The notes beneath the pieces are model-generated. The model was not told where the DNA came from. It was given only the letters and a program-made list of their open reading frames with translations, and did no database searches. Below, piece after piece: positions 9,032 to 17,887 of a stretch of DNA of 64,000 bases. Position 1 is the stretch's first letter; every line of letters begins with the position of its first letter. Position numbers and translations under genes: made by a program. The stretch comes from S5-327 sp965116015 (lineage in GTDB: Bacteria > Chloroflexota > Dehalococcoidia > Lucifugimonadales > Australimonadaceae), in contig OZ220477.1 in assembly GCA_965116015.1 (NCBI GenBank), positions 744,001 through 808,000 of the forward strand, read 5' to 3'.

Positions 9032-9250
9032 CCGGAAGCCCCCGAAAGGGCAGGGGAGAACGCCGCTCTCGAACATCCGCAACGCGCCGCAGCATTCCGC
9101 GCCAGTCCCCCTCCCCCAGCCGGAAGCCCCGAAAGGGCAGGGGAGAGCCGCCCGAACATCCGCAACGCGCCGCAGCGCCCGCGCCAGCTCCCCCTCTCCC
9201 TGCCGGAATCCCCCGAAAGGGCAGGGGAGAGCGCCCCTCTCGACGCCCAG
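9032..9250. repeat. Three-unit tandem repeat carrying a GAAAGGGCAGGGGAG core
   Basis: Units start at 9032, 9120 and 9203 (spacing 88 and 83 bp). Each begins CCGGAA, carries the core GAAAGGGCAGGGGAG and continues into an ACATCCGCAACGCGCCGCAG-like stretch in the first two units. The repeat fills most of the 335-bp gap between icmF and the sigma factor. The same GGGCAGGGGAG core turns up elsewhere in the window, including inside genes, so it may be a dispersed short element amplified here. Confidence 0.75.
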
Positions 9251-9315
9251 GCCCCTCCGGTGATAAAAGAAACCCCGCACAGATCCATCGCGCCGCCGGC
9301 GTCGTAGCTCCTGTT

Positions 9316-9969
9316 ATGAGCGCTATCGGCGCCCGCTTGCCGGCAAACAGCGTGACTTCCAACTCCATCCCGCCAGACGCTGAGCTCGCCCTCCGCGTCG
9401 CATCCGGCGACGCCGACGCACTCGAAGAACTCTACAACCGCTACAGCCCCGCCGTCTTCAGCATGAGCTACAGCATCCTCAGAGACCACGCCGCCGCCGA
9501 AGACGCAACCCAGGAGATATTCCTCGCCCTCTGGTCCCGCGCCAGCCGATTCCACCCCGCCAAAGGCGTCTTCCGCCACTGGTTCCTCCACCTCGCCCAC
9601 AACCGCATCATCGACGAACTCCGTCGCCGCCGGCGCGCAACCCAGCTCGACGCCGACGCCTCCCCCGACGACGCCAAACTCCCCCTCGCATCGCCCGCCG
9701 ACACCGCAAACGAAGCAATAACCGCAGCACTCTTCGGAGCCGCAAGCGAAGCCCTCAAAGCCCTCCCCGAAGAGCAACGCATCCCCATCGTTATGGCCTA
9801 CCTCGAAGGCGCAACCCAGCAAGAGATCGCAGCCCGCGCCAACATCCCCCTCGGAACCGTCAAAACACGCCTCAGGCTCGGCCTCGCCAAGCTCCGGGAA
9901 CTCCTCGCAGCCCCCGGCGCCTTGAACCCCAAAACCCCCGCAAGCAGCCCCCCGCCATGGACACCATAG
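9316..9969 (+). CDS. ECF RNA polymerase sigma factor (SigK-like)
   Basis: A 217-residue sigma factor. Region 2 (residues about 28-95) contains LEELYNRYSPAVFSMSYSIL and EDATQEIFLALW; region 4 (about 150-205) contains the helix-turn-helix GATQQEIAARANIPLGTVKTR. It directs RNA polymerase to a dedicated promoter set when freed from its anti-sigma partner, encoded by the next gene with a 13-bp overlap. The pairing with an RskA-type protein points to the SigK/RskA group. The stimulus is not identifiable here. Confidence 0.93.
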   Translation: MSAIGARLPANSVTSNSIPPDAELALRVASGDADALEELYNRYSPAVFSMSYSILRDHAAAEDATQEIFLALWSRASRFHPAKGVFRHWFLHLAHNRIIDELRRRRRATQLDADASPDDAKLPLASPADTANEAITAALFGAASEALKALPEEQRIPIVMAYLEGATQQEIAARANIPLGTVKTRLRLGLAKLRELLAAPGALNPKTPASSPPPWTP

Positions 9970-10832
9970 ACAAGCCAGACAACATCGAAGACCTCCTCCC
10001 AGCCTACGCCCTCAACGCGCTGAACAACGACGACGCCCGAAGCGTGCAGGACGCCCTCGACCGCGAACCCCGCTACCAGCGCCTCCTCGCCGAGCACATC
10101 GAAACCGTCGCCCGCCTCGCATCCTCGCACGCCGCCGCTGTCCCCAGCGCCGCCATCCGCGACCGCCTCATGCGCCAAGCGCGCGCCGCATCCACTCCCC
10201 CAACCTCCCCGGCCGTCAGCCCCCCAGAACAACGACCCGGAGCCCCTCGCGCTCTCTGGGCCCTCGTCGCCGTCCTCGCCATAACCGTCGTCAGCGGCGG
10301 CGCCTTCTCCGTCGTCCAGCAGCAGCGCCTCTCCGACCTCGAACAGACTACCGCCGTCGAAGCGGCAACCAGCAGCCGCCAGGACCTCGTAGAACTCGGC
10401 GAAACCCTCGCCCGGCCAGGAATCGCCATATCCCAGCTGCGGCCCCCGCCCCTCGCCGCGCTCGCAGCCCAGCCCCCCTCAGACCCCAGCCAGGAGAGCA
10501 ACCACCCCTCCGACATCCCTGCGAGCGCTCCCGCCGACACCCCTGCAGGCATCCTCGCCATCGACAACCAGGGCGCCGGCGTCCTCGTAACCCTCCGCCT
10601 ACCCCCCCTCGACAGCTCTCAAACCTACCAGGCCTGGTGGCGGAGCAACGACTCCCCCCCAGCTCCCGCCGCAACCTTCAACCCCGACTCCGGAGGCTAC
10701 GCGCAGACGCAACTGCAGGGGAGCGCGCACGGAATGCAGTCCCTCGCCGTAACCACCGAACCCGCAGGCGGCGCCGAATCCCCAAGCCCCAACATCGTCC
10801 TCACAGGACCAATCCCCGAACCGCGCCCATAA
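9957..10832 (+). CDS. RskA-family anti-sigma factor, membrane anchored
   Basis: A 291-residue single-pass protein. The N-terminus (IEDLLPAYALNALNNDDARSVQDAL) is the anti-sigma domain fold that grips ECF factors in the cytosol. One membrane span covers residues 99-120. The outer C-terminal domain (QTYQAWWRSND, then TTEPAGGAESPSPNIVLTG) is the RskA domain, whose hallmark is the 'EP..GS..P' type ending. Its start lies within the sigma gene, so the two are translated together. Regulated proteolysis of such proteins releases the sigma factor. Confidence 0.9.
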   Translation: MDTIDKPDNIEDLLPAYALNALNNDDARSVQDALDREPRYQRLLAEHIETVARLASSHAAAVPSAAIRDRLMRQARAASTPPTSPAVSPPEQRPGAPRALWALVAVLAITVVSGGAFSVVQQQRLSDLEQTTAVEAATSSRQDLVELGETLARPGIAISQLRPPPLAALAAQPPSDPSQESNHPSDIPASAPADTPAGILAIDNQGAGVLVTLRLPPLDSSQTYQAWWRSNDSPPAPAATFNPDSGGYAQTQLQGSAHGMQSLAVTTEPAGGAESPSPNIVLTGPIPEPRP

Positions 10833-10886
10833 CCCCCCAGCCCCCTGGCGCTGACCTCTTTTTTCCGTTCGGGAAGCTCCGATCCC

Positions 10887-11246
10887 CTACTTCGTCATCA
10901 GTTCGATGCTGTGACCGTTCGGATCGTCGAAGTAAACCCCGCGACCCCCGCGACGCGTATTAATCCGCATATCGTAACGGCTCTCCGGACTCGGACCGCT
11001 CCCGTACCGCAACCCCTCCGCCTTCACCCTCCCGAAGATAGCGTCGAACTCCTCATCGCTCACCATAAACGCATAGTGGTGATGCGCAACCTCCCGCCGA
11101 TCGTCGAAATCAAACGACAAGCTCCCAATCTCCACCGGAGCGAACGGCCCGTGCTCCCCCTTGTACTCCACCCCCATGATCCGCGCGAAGAACTTCGCCG
11201 AACCCGTCTTGTCATGCGACGGCACGATAGTGTGATCCAGATGCAT
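10887..11246 (-). CDS. VOC-family (glyoxalase/bleomycin-resistance fold) protein
   Basis: A 119-residue single VOC module: start HLDHTIVPSHDK supplies the first metal His, and the end VYFDDPNGHSIELMTK carries the conserved DPxG..IEL with the metal Glu. Such proteins act as dimers with a divalent metal, as lyases, dioxygenases or binding proteins. HHHYAFMV in the middle adds a third His cluster. It converges on the anti-sigma gene, with the stops 54 bp apart. No neighbour identifies its substrate. Confidence 0.85.
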   Translation of the reverse strand: MHLDHTIVPSHDKTGSAKFFARIMGVEYKGEHGPFAPVEIGSLSFDFDDRREVAHHHYAFMVSDEEFDAIFGRVKAEGLRYGSGPSPESRYDMRINTRRGGRGVYFDDPNGHSIELMTK

Positions 11247-11313
11247 CTCTCAGCCTCCCTCCCTATGCTGACCGAAGCCTAATCCCGCCGGCTCAACCCG
11301 GTCAACGACCCCC

Positions 11314-12744
11314 TCAATCGAACCCCGGCGGACGCCTCTGCGCCCACGGACGCGCCATCTCGAACGCCGCCGACGCCCGCAACAGCGTCGACTCCTCCCC
11401 CAATCGCCCCGTCAGCATCAGACCCACCGGCAATCCCTCCGACGTAAAACCGCACGGCAAACTCGCCGATGGACGCCCCGTGAGGTTCGCGTGGAAACAG
11501 AACGGCGTGAACCCCCACGGAGGAAAAACCTCCCGCCCGTCGATAACTCCCGGGTACTGCTCGATCGGAAACGCCGGAACCGCCATCGTCGGCGTCGCCA
11601 GCAAGTCGTACTCCTCGAAGAACAGATCGAACCAGCGCTTCTCCCACGTCAGATCGTGCAACGCCTGCGAATAACGCGTCGCCCTCCACGACGACACCCC
11701 CCTCAGCAACTGCAACAGCTGCGACGGCAAGAAATCCCCCTGCCCAGCCTCAAACACAGGCTCCAGCTTCGCCCGCAGATCAGTCATCATAATCGTCACA
11801 AACGTCTGAATCGCCTCCTCCGTCGTCACCGGCGGCGTCGCATTCTCAACGCTCGCCCCCAGCTCCTCAAACGCCAGCGCCCCCTTCTCCGTCAGCTCCC
11901 GAACCTCAGGATCAACCGGCTGCCCATCCATCGCCGGACTCCACGCCACCCGCAGATTCGAAACCCGCGGCGACCTCGCCGCCGCCACAAAATCCGGTCG
12001 CTCCCCCCGCAGCGAACGCGCATCGCGGCTGTCCGGCCCCGATAGCGCAGTCAGCAACGTCGCCGCGTCCCGAACCGTGTTCGCCAGAGCCCCACTCTGC
12101 AGAAGCGGCTCCCACGCCGCACGCCGCGTGTAATCCTGCGCCACGCGCCCCGCCGTCGGCTTAATCCCGTACACCCCGCAGAAACTCGCCGGTATCCGTA
12201 TCGACCCTCCCGCATCGCTCCCGTTGCAGATCGGCGTCAGACGCGCCGCCACCGCCGACGCCGACCCCCCGCTCGACCCTCCCGATGTCCGCGACGGATC
12301 CCACGGATTCCCGCACGCTCCCCCCGCCGTCCCCTCCGTCGTCCCCTTCCACCCAAAGTCCGGAGTATTCGTCTTCCCCACGATAACCGCCCCGCTCGCC
12401 CGGATGCGCTCCACCGGAATATCGTCGTAATCAGGCGTGTGATCGATATACAAAATCGACCCATACGTAGTCCGGATCCCCTTCGTCGAGTCCAGATCCT
12501 TCACCCCAATGGGAACCCCGTGCAGCGGCCCGATCTCCTCCCCCGCGATAACCTGCTCCTCCGCACGATGCGCCTGAGCCATCGCCGGCTCCGCCGACGT
12601 CGTGATGAACGCGTTCAACTCCCCGTTGTAACGCGCGATCCGCTCCAGAAAATGCGCCGTCGCCTCCACCGGCGAAACCTGCTTCGTGCGGATAAGCCCC
12701 GCCAGCTCAACCGCCGTACACAAACTCAAATCCGACCCTGCCAT
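11314..12744 (-). CDS. Amidase (amidase signature family)
   Basis: A 476-residue amidase starting MAGSDLSLCTAVE after an AGGAGG ribosome site. The Ser-cisSer-Lys triad is visible: Lys82 in GVPIGVKDLD, cis-Ser158 in SGGSSGGSAS and nucleophile Ser181 in GSDAGGSIR, with spacings matching the family. The AS family hydrolyses amides; GatA is excluded by context, as there is no gatB or gatC. Last gene of the leftward set after a FAD oxidoreductase and a dUTPase-like gene, 43 bp after the oxidase stop. The Gly/Ser-rich signature is intact, so it should be active. Confidence 0.9.
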   Translation of the reverse strand: MAGSDLSLCTAVELAGLIRTKQVSPVEATAHFLERIARYNGELNAFITTSAEPAMAQAHRAEEQVIAGEEIGPLHGVPIGVKDLDSTKGIRTTYGSILYIDHTPDYDDIPVERIRASGAVIVGKTNTPDFGWKGTTEGTAGGACGNPWDPSRTSGGSSGGSASAVAARLTPICNGSDAGGSIRIPASFCGVYGIKPTAGRVAQDYTRRAAWEPLLQSGALANTVRDAATLLTALSGPDSRDARSLRGERPDFVAAARSPRVSNLRVAWSPAMDGQPVDPEVRELTEKGALAFEELGASVENATPPVTTEEAIQTFVTIMMTDLRAKLEPVFEAGQGDFLPSQLLQLLRGVSSWRATRYSQALHDLTWEKRWFDLFFEEYDLLATPTMAVPAFPIEQYPGVIDGREVFPPWGFTPFCFHANLTGRPSASLPCGFTSEGLPVGLMLTGRLGEESTLLRASAAFEMARPWAQRRPPGFD

Positions 12745-12787
12745 GAAACCCTCCTGATATCCCCCCGCAATTAAGAAAACCGCGCGG

Positions 12788-13921
12788 CTATCCCTCCGAA
12801 AAGAACCGCGACGGAGAAAACTCGCCGATATCCGCCTCCGACTCCCCCAACGCCGCCAGCTCCGCCATACTCTTCCCCGTCGCCAGCGCCAGCGTAACCC
12901 CCTTATACCCGTGGCCCGTCGCCACATAAAGACCCTCGCTCCCTGGCGCAGCCCCCAGAATCGGCATCTCGTCCGCGCTCAGCGGACGCAAGCACGCCGT
13001 CAGATCCCGGATCGGCGCGTCCAGCGTCTGCGGCGCCAGACGCGACACCGCCTCCAGAATCCCATCCTGCGCCTCCTGCGTCGGACGCGCGTCGAACCCC
13101 GCCAGCTCCTGCGTCGTCCCCGCCAGAAGATCCCCTCCCGCCTTCGGCAGAAGGTACCCCGTCTCATGAAATATCGCATGACTCGGCATCGGCGCGCCCG
13201 CCGGCGGCGACATATGCACAATCTGCCCCCGAAGAGGCTCCACCGGAACATCCATCCCCAGCCATCCCCCCGTATGCCGCGACCACGGACCATTCGCAAC
13301 GATCACGGCCCCAGCGCCTACCCGCTCCCCGTCCGCAAGCGCAACCCCAACCGCCCGATCGCCCTCCCGCAGAACATCAACCGCCTCAGCCGTCCTGATC
13401 TCCACCCCTCGCCGCTCCGCAGCCTGCGCCAGCGCTATCGCGAACGGATACGCCTCCAACTGCCTCTCAACCGTATACGCCGCCCCCACCGCCTCCGGCG
13501 ACAACCACGTCCCCAGCTCGCGAACCTGACCCGCGTCCAGCCACTCCACCCCTATCCCCAGCCCCTGCTGCCACCCCATCTGACCCCGCAACTCCTCCGC
13601 CTCCCCCTCGTCGAACGCCGGACGCAGCAGCGGAATCTCCGAAAACCGGTAATCAACGCCCGACTCCTCAACCAGAGCAGGCGCCATCTGCTCATGCATC
13701 CGTATCCCGTCAAGCAAGAACCGCGTGAACCGCTCCGAATACCGGTGGCGCCCAACCGCCCCAAGCTCCCCCGCCGCCCCGCCCGACGCCCCGCTCCCTA
13801 CAGCGTCGCGCTCCACAACAAGACACGACGCCCTATGCTCCGCCGCCAGAAAATACGCGATCCCGCACCCGATCACCCCGCCGCCCACAATCACAAAATC
13901 GGGCGCGCGGACGCTGGTCAT
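12788..13921 (-). CDS. FAD-dependent oxidoreductase (DAO/glycine oxidase type)
   Basis: A 377-residue flavoprotein. The dinucleotide motif FVIVGGGVIGCGIAYFLA opens the protein, the second FAD strand ends in VVERD, and GATGHGYKGVTLA-type sequence near the C-terminus (VATGHGYKGVTLALATGK) closes the FAD site. This is the D-amino-acid oxidase / glycine oxidase / sarcosine oxidase fold, oxidising a C-N bond to an imine. The ATG at 13921 overlaps the upstream stop by 4 bp, so it is coupled to the dUTPase-like gene. Its coupling with an amidase suggests breakdown of an amide-bearing amino compound (inference). Confidence 0.88.
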   Translation of the reverse strand: MTSVRAPDFVIVGGGVIGCGIAYFLAAEHRASCLVVERDAVGSGASGGAAGELGAVGRHRYSERFTRFLLDGIRMHEQMAPALVEESGVDYRFSEIPLLRPAFDEGEAEELRGQMGWQQGLGIGVEWLDAGQVRELGTWLSPEAVGAAYTVERQLEAYPFAIALAQAAERRGVEIRTAEAVDVLREGDRAVGVALADGERVGAGAVIVANGPWSRHTGGWLGMDVPVEPLRGQIVHMSPPAGAPMPSHAIFHETGYLLPKAGGDLLAGTTQELAGFDARPTQEAQDGILEAVSRLAPQTLDAPIRDLTACLRPLSADEMPILGAAPGSEGLYVATGHGYKGVTLALATGKSMAELAALGESEADIGEFSPSRFFSEG

Positions 13922-14460
13922 CTCCGCGCCCCCGTCCCGTCCCCAAGCCCCTCGCCCTGAAACAACCCCGCATAAGGGCTCTCCGTAACCGCATCCAGCG
14001 TCAGAAACACCATCTGAACAATCCGCGCCCCCCGCGCGAGAACGATCCCGTGCCTGTTGTACACCGCCACCTGAACCTGCGAACGCCCCACATACCCAGC
14101 GTCCCACACCGCATTGTGCGCCGCAGCCCCGTTCCGCAGCATGCTCGACCGCGGCTTCGCCAGCGCCATAATATTCCCCGGCAGCGCCACCGTCTCATTC
14201 AAACGCGCCACATACGCCCCTGGCGGCAGCTCCACATACCCCTGCGAATCAAACTCCAACTCCCGCGACGGCGCGATAACCCGCTGATCGTTGCTTATCC
14301 CTATCCTCCCCGCTCCCATCAGCTCCGCTATCGACCCCAGCGTCAGATCGAACCCGTTCGGCTGCAACTGCCCGCTCAGACTCACATAATTCGAAACAAG
14401 CGGAGACTGGCCCTCAACCATCGCCCGAATCTGCTGAGAAGAGAGAACGCCCAAATCCAA
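13918..14460 (-). CDS. dUTPase / dCTP deaminase superfamily protein
   Basis: A 180-residue protein with the trimeric dUTPase-type motifs in order: QPNGFDLTLG (motif 1), KPRSSMLRNG (motif 2) and AVWDAGYVGRSQVQV (motif 3). Motif 3 carries the Asp-Ala-Gly-Tyr of the uracil pocket. It probably hydrolyses dUTP or deaminates dCTP, limiting uracil in DNA. The start is a TTG at 14460 with a GAGG site in front; no better ATG exists. First gene of the operon driven by the promoter at 14526-14555. Finding a housekeeping nucleotide enzyme coupled to an oxidase and an amidase is unusual. Confidence 0.82.
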   Translation of the reverse strand: MDLGVLSSQQIRAMVEGQSPLVSNYVSLSGQLQPNGFDLTLGSIAELMGAGRIGISNDQRVIAPSRELEFDSQGYVELPPGAYVARLNETVALPGNIMALAKPRSSMLRNGAAAHNAVWDAGYVGRSQVQVAVYNRHGIVLARGARIVQMVFLTLDAVTESPYAGLFQGEGLGDGTGARR

Positions 14461-14525
14461 ACCTCGCGCCAGTGTGCAGACCCGAGCGCGCCAGCCTCCC
14501 GAACAGCGCGCCGAGCCTCCCGAAA

Positions 14526-14555
14526 ACTATAGGGAGCCCGCCCGCCCCCTGTCAA
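14526..14555 (-). promoter_or_regulatory. Sigma70-type promoter for the dUTPase-oxidase-amidase operon
   Basis: On the minus strand TTGACA (14555-14550) is followed after 18 bp by TATAGT (14531-14526). This places the transcription start near 14519, about 60 bases before the TTG start codon at 14460. A perfect -35 hexamer in such GC-rich DNA is unlikely by chance. Confidence 0.75.
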
Positions 14556-14646
14556 AAACCCCAGCCCCGCCCACACCCCCACGCGCCCGCCCCTCTCCCC
14601 CCACGCGAAAAACCCCACGCTCGACCTCCCGCCCCGCGCCCTAACC

Positions 14647-14675
14647 TTGACTCAACCCCCCGCCTGACATAGATT
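14647..14675 (+). promoter_or_regulatory. Sigma70-type promoter for the DUF5679 gene
   Basis: TTGACT at 14647-14652, a 17-bp spacer, and TAGATT at 14670-14675. The expected start near 14682 lies about 33 bases before the GTG of the small zinc-ribbon gene. It is divergent from the promoter at 14526-14555, with about 90 bp between the -35 boxes. Confidence 0.65.
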
Positions 14676-14714
14676 GTCCGCTCAGGTCGCGCCCGCCGAA
14701 GGGAGTCCCCCGCT

Positions 14715-14858
14715 GTGAAGGGATACTGTATGAAGTGCCGGAGCGAACGCCAGATCGCCAACCCCACCACCGTCTATATGAAGAACGGACGCCCCGCCAC
14801 AGAAGGAAAATGCCCCGTCTGCGGCGCCCGTATGTACCGCCTCGGACCGGCCGCCTGA
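14715..14858 (+). CDS. Small zinc-ribbon protein, DUF5679-like
   Basis: A 47-residue protein, too short for most gene finders. From GTG it reads VKGYCMKCRSERQI, then NGRPATEGKCPVCGARMYRLG. Two CxxC knuckles (CMKC and CPVC) make a zinc ribbon like the C-terminal ribbons of topoisomerase I, which is the DUF5679 pattern common in Chloroflexota. The GTG start is preferred because it keeps the first knuckle's upstream Tyr-Cys context and follows a good promoter. Its 3' half is duplicated just downstream. Confidence 0.8.
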   Translation: MKGYCMKCRSERQIANPTTVYMKNGRPATEGKCPVCGARMYRLGPAA

Positions 14859-15018
14859 GCGCCCACCCATCACCCCTATAATGCCCTCCACTTCCTCCAA
14901 CCTCGCCCCGCCACAGAAGGGAAATGCCCCGTCTGCGGCGCACGTATGTGCCGCCTCGGACCGGCCGCCTGAGCGCCCACCCATCACCCCTATAATGCCC
15001 TCCGCCTCCTCCAACCTC
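14791..15018 (+). repeat. 114-bp tandem duplication copying the 3' half of the zinc-ribbon gene
   Basis: The stretch beginning GCCCCGCCACAGAAGG at 14791 recurs at 14905, including the CPVC knuckle, stop codon and a downstream CCCTATAATGCCC block. The second copy is a start-less remnant of the zinc ribbon (14905-14972, with Tyr changed to Cys). The duplicated TATAAT (14877 and 14991) means the second one now lies 60 bases before lgt and may act as its -10 box, though no clear -35 is seen. Confidence 0.85.
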
Positions 15019-15055
15019 GCCCCCAACAGCGGCAACCCCGCGAGCTGACCAGCGC

Positions 15056-15991
15056 ATGGACTTCGACATAGCCTTCCGCGGCGTAACCCTCTTCGGCTTC
15101 GAGGTGCGCTTCTACTCCATCATGATCCTCGCCGGACTCTTCGCCGGCATCATCCTCGCCCAGCGCGAAGCCCGACGCCTCGGAGAAGACCCCGCCCACG
15201 TCATCAACTTCGCCGTCGTCGGCGCAGCTTGCGCCCTCGTCGGCGCCAGGCTCTACCACGTCATCGACCAGTGGACCTTCTACTCCGCCAACCCCGCCCA
15301 GATCTTCGCCCTCCGCTCCGGAGGCATCGGCATCTTCGGCGCCATCGCCGGCGCCGCATTCGCCGTCGTCGCCTACGCCTGGATCGTCAACCGGCGCGCC
15401 CGCCGAACCTCCTCACCCCCCCTCAGCTCCCTCCGATGGCTCGACATCGGAGCCCCCGCATTCCTCCTCGGTCAAGCCATCGGTCGCTGGGGCAACTACT
15501 TCAACCAGGAACTCTTCGGCCCCCCATCCGACCTCCCCTGGGCCATCCCCATCGACCTCGCCTACCGACCCCTCCAGTACTCCGAATCCACACACTTCCA
15601 CCCCCTCTTCCTCTACGAATCCCTCCTCAGCTTCCTCGGCGTAGCCGTCCTCCTCTGGATCGGCCGCCGGTACGCCCGCAAACTCCGGCGCGGCGACATC
15701 CTCCTCGCCTACCTCGTCTGGTACTCCCTCGAACGCTCAGCCCTCGAATTCCTCCGCATCGACAACTGGAAGATCGGCCCTGTCCCCACAGCCCACATCG
15801 TCGCCATCGCCCTCATCGCCATCGCTATCGCCGCCTTCCTCTGGTGGCGACGACCCCCCTACCTCGGAAACGCCGCCGCCAGCGACTCACGCGACAACCC
15901 CCAAGGACGACGCTCCCGCTCCTCCCAGCGACGCGAACAACGCCGCGCATCCTCACCCCCCGAACAACCCGAAACCCCCGCCTCCCCCTAA
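15056..15991 (+). CDS. lgt: Prolipoprotein diacylglyceryl transferase
   Basis: A 311-residue seven-span membrane enzyme that transfers a diacylglyceryl group from phosphatidylglycerol to the lipobox cysteine of prolipoproteins. The Lgt signature GQAIGRWGNYFNQE lies at residues 139-152; ALRSGGIGIFGA and HPLFLYESL match the other conserved blocks, and LRIDNWKIGP ends the catalytic part. The tail beyond residue 280 is Arg/Pro-rich and not conserved in the family. Lipoprotein substrates occur in this window (PPIase at 23567, cytochrome at 46216). Stops of lgt and glmS face each other 42 bp apart. Confidence 0.95.
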   Translation: MDFDIAFRGVTLFGFEVRFYSIMILAGLFAGIILAQREARRLGEDPAHVINFAVVGAACALVGARLYHVIDQWTFYSANPAQIFALRSGGIGIFGAIAGAAFAVVAYAWIVNRRARRTSSPPLSSLRWLDIGAPAFLLGQAIGRWGNYFNQELFGPPSDLPWAIPIDLAYRPLQYSESTHFHPLFLYESLLSFLGVAVLLWIGRRYARKLRRGDILLAYLVWYSLERSALEFLRIDNWKIGPVPTAHIVAIALIAIAIAAFLWWRRPPYLGNAAASDSRDNPQGRRSRSSQRREQRRASSPPEQPETPASP

Positions 15992-16033
15992 CCCTCTCCC
16001 GGCCACAGCCCCCCGCTCGCTCCCCCTCGCTCC

Positions 16034-17881
16034 CTACTCCACCGTAACGCTCTTGGCGAGATTCCGCGGCTGATCAACATCGTTCCCCAGATAGTCCGCC
16101 ATCTCATACGCAAGCAACTGCGCCGCCACCGTCGCCACAATCGGCTGCAACAACTCAGGACACTCAGGCGCCCAGACCACATCGTCCGCGTGCTCCCATA
16201 TCCCCTCATTCCCCCGAGTCGCCACAGCAATAACGATCCCCCCTCGAGCGCGCGCCTGCGACATACTCGCCAGCGTCTTCTCGTACATCTCATTGCTCAG
16301 CGCAAGCGCCGCCACCGAAGTCTCCCCGTCAACCAGCGCGATCGGCCCATGCTTCAACTCCGCCGCAGACATCCCCTCCGCGTGGATATAGCTCACCTCC
16401 TTCAGCTTCAGCGCCCCCTCCCGCGCGATCGGCTCCAGCAAACCACGCCCTATGAACAGCAACCGCCGCGAACGAACATGCCGCCGAACAATCCGCCGAA
16501 CATCCTCCCGCGCCAGCGCAATCGCATCCCCCAGCAGGGCAGGGAGCCGCGACAACTCCTCAGCACGCGCCTCCGCCTCCTCCCTCTCAAGCGCCCCACG
16601 ATCCTGACCCAGCGCGCACGCCAGCAGATACATCGCCGCCATCGACGTCGTCATCGTCTTCGTCGACGCCACCCCAATCTCCGGCCCAGCCCGCGTCAGA
16701 ACAGTCCCCTCCGCCAACCGCGACGCCTGGCTCCCCTCCACATTCGTTATCGCCAGCGTCCGAGCCCCCCGACGCCCCGCCTCATGCAGCGCCTCCAGCG
16801 TATCCGCCGTCTCCCCAGACTGCGTAACCCCCACCACCAGCGTCCGCTCGTCAACAATCACGTTCGGCCTCCGAAACTCCGCCGAACTCTCCGCCCACGC
16901 CGGAATCCGCGCAAGCGCCTCCAGATAACGCGCCCCAACCTGACCCGCGTACACGCTCGTCCCCATCCCCAGATACACCGCCCGATTAAACCCCAACCTC
17001 TCCTCAGCCGAGAACGGCAGCTCCCCAAGCGACACCCGCGCAGGCCCGAACGACAACCTCCCCCGCAGTGCGCTCATTGCCGACTCCGGCTGCTCCAGCA
17101 TCTCCTTCAACATAAAATGCTTGTGCCCGCCCTTCGCCACAACCGCCGGACTCATAGCAATCACCCGCCTGCCCCCAGACGTCCGCTTCCCGTCCAGCGT
17201 CATCGCCATCCACTCCCCCGGATGCGCCGCCAAAGCCTCCCCCGGCTCGAGCGACGCAACCTCCAGCGCGAACGGCGCCAGCGCCGGCGCATCGCTCGCG
17301 ATATACGTCTCACCCTCGCCCCCACCCGCCAGAATCCCCCCCGCGTTCCCCACACGCACAGCGACAACCGTGTCCGGCGTCCCCGTATGCATAAACGCAA
17401 TAGCGTGCGCCCCCCGCAGGCGCTGCGCCGTCAGCCTCGCCGCCTCCTCCAGCGACGCCCCCCTCGCCAGAAACTCCTGCGCCAGATGCGGAATCACCTC
17501 CGTATCGGTCGCCGACGTAAACCTATGACCGTTCGCCGTCAGCTCCTCCCGCAGCTCCCCGTAGTTCTCCACGACCCCGTTGTGAACAACCACCACCTCC
17601 CCCGAGCCGTCGACGTGCGGATGCGCGTTCGCGTCCGACGGCGCCCCATGCGTCGCCCACCGCGTGTGCCCCACCCCCCGCGACCCGCTCATCGGCTGCT
17701 CCTCCACCAACCGCAGCAGATTCTCCAAACGCCCCGCCGTCTTCCGCATCTCCAACCTGCCGCGCTCATCGATAACCGCCGCCCCCGCGCTGTCGTAACC
17801 GCGATACGCAAGACGGCTCAGCCCATCGAGAACGATCCCCGTAGCGTCCCGGCGCCCAACATAACCGAAGATGCCGCACAT
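16034..17881 (-). CDS. glmS: Glutamine--fructose-6-phosphate aminotransferase
   Basis: A 615-residue enzyme making glucosamine-6-phosphate for peptidoglycan. The processed N-terminus MCGIFGYVG exposes nucleophile Cys2 of the glutaminase domain. Two SIS domains follow (GMGTSVYAG, VTQSGETADTLEAL, then FIGRG), ending in the diagnostic DQPRNLAKSVTVE. Length and ends match the family. The start is 6 bp after the pgl stop, so it is the distal gene of a leftward gnd-pgl-glmS operon that ties fructose-6-phosphate use to the pentose phosphate genes. No glmS ribozyme is expected or seen. Confidence 0.96.
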   Translation of the reverse strand: MCGIFGYVGRRDATGIVLDGLSRLAYRGYDSAGAAVIDERGRLEMRKTAGRLENLLRLVEEQPMSGSRGVGHTRWATHGAPSDANAHPHVDGSGEVVVVHNGVVENYGELREELTANGHRFTSATDTEVIPHLAQEFLARGASLEEAARLTAQRLRGAHAIAFMHTGTPDTVVAVRVGNAGGILAGGGEGETYIASDAPALAPFALEVASLEPGEALAAHPGEWMAMTLDGKRTSGGRRVIAMSPAVVAKGGHKHFMLKEMLEQPESAMSALRGRLSFGPARVSLGELPFSAEERLGFNRAVYLGMGTSVYAGQVGARYLEALARIPAWAESSAEFRRPNVIVDERTLVVGVTQSGETADTLEALHEAGRRGARTLAITNVEGSQASRLAEGTVLTRAGPEIGVASTKTMTTSMAAMYLLACALGQDRGALEREEAEARAEELSRLPALLGDAIALAREDVRRIVRRHVRSRRLLFIGRGLLEPIAREGALKLKEVSYIHAEGMSAAELKHGPIALVDGETSVAALALSNEMYEKTLASMSQARARGGIVIAVATRGNEGIWEHADDVVWAPECPELLQPIVATVAAQLLAYEMADYLGNDVDQPRNLAKSVTVE

Positions 17882-17887
17882 CGCGCG

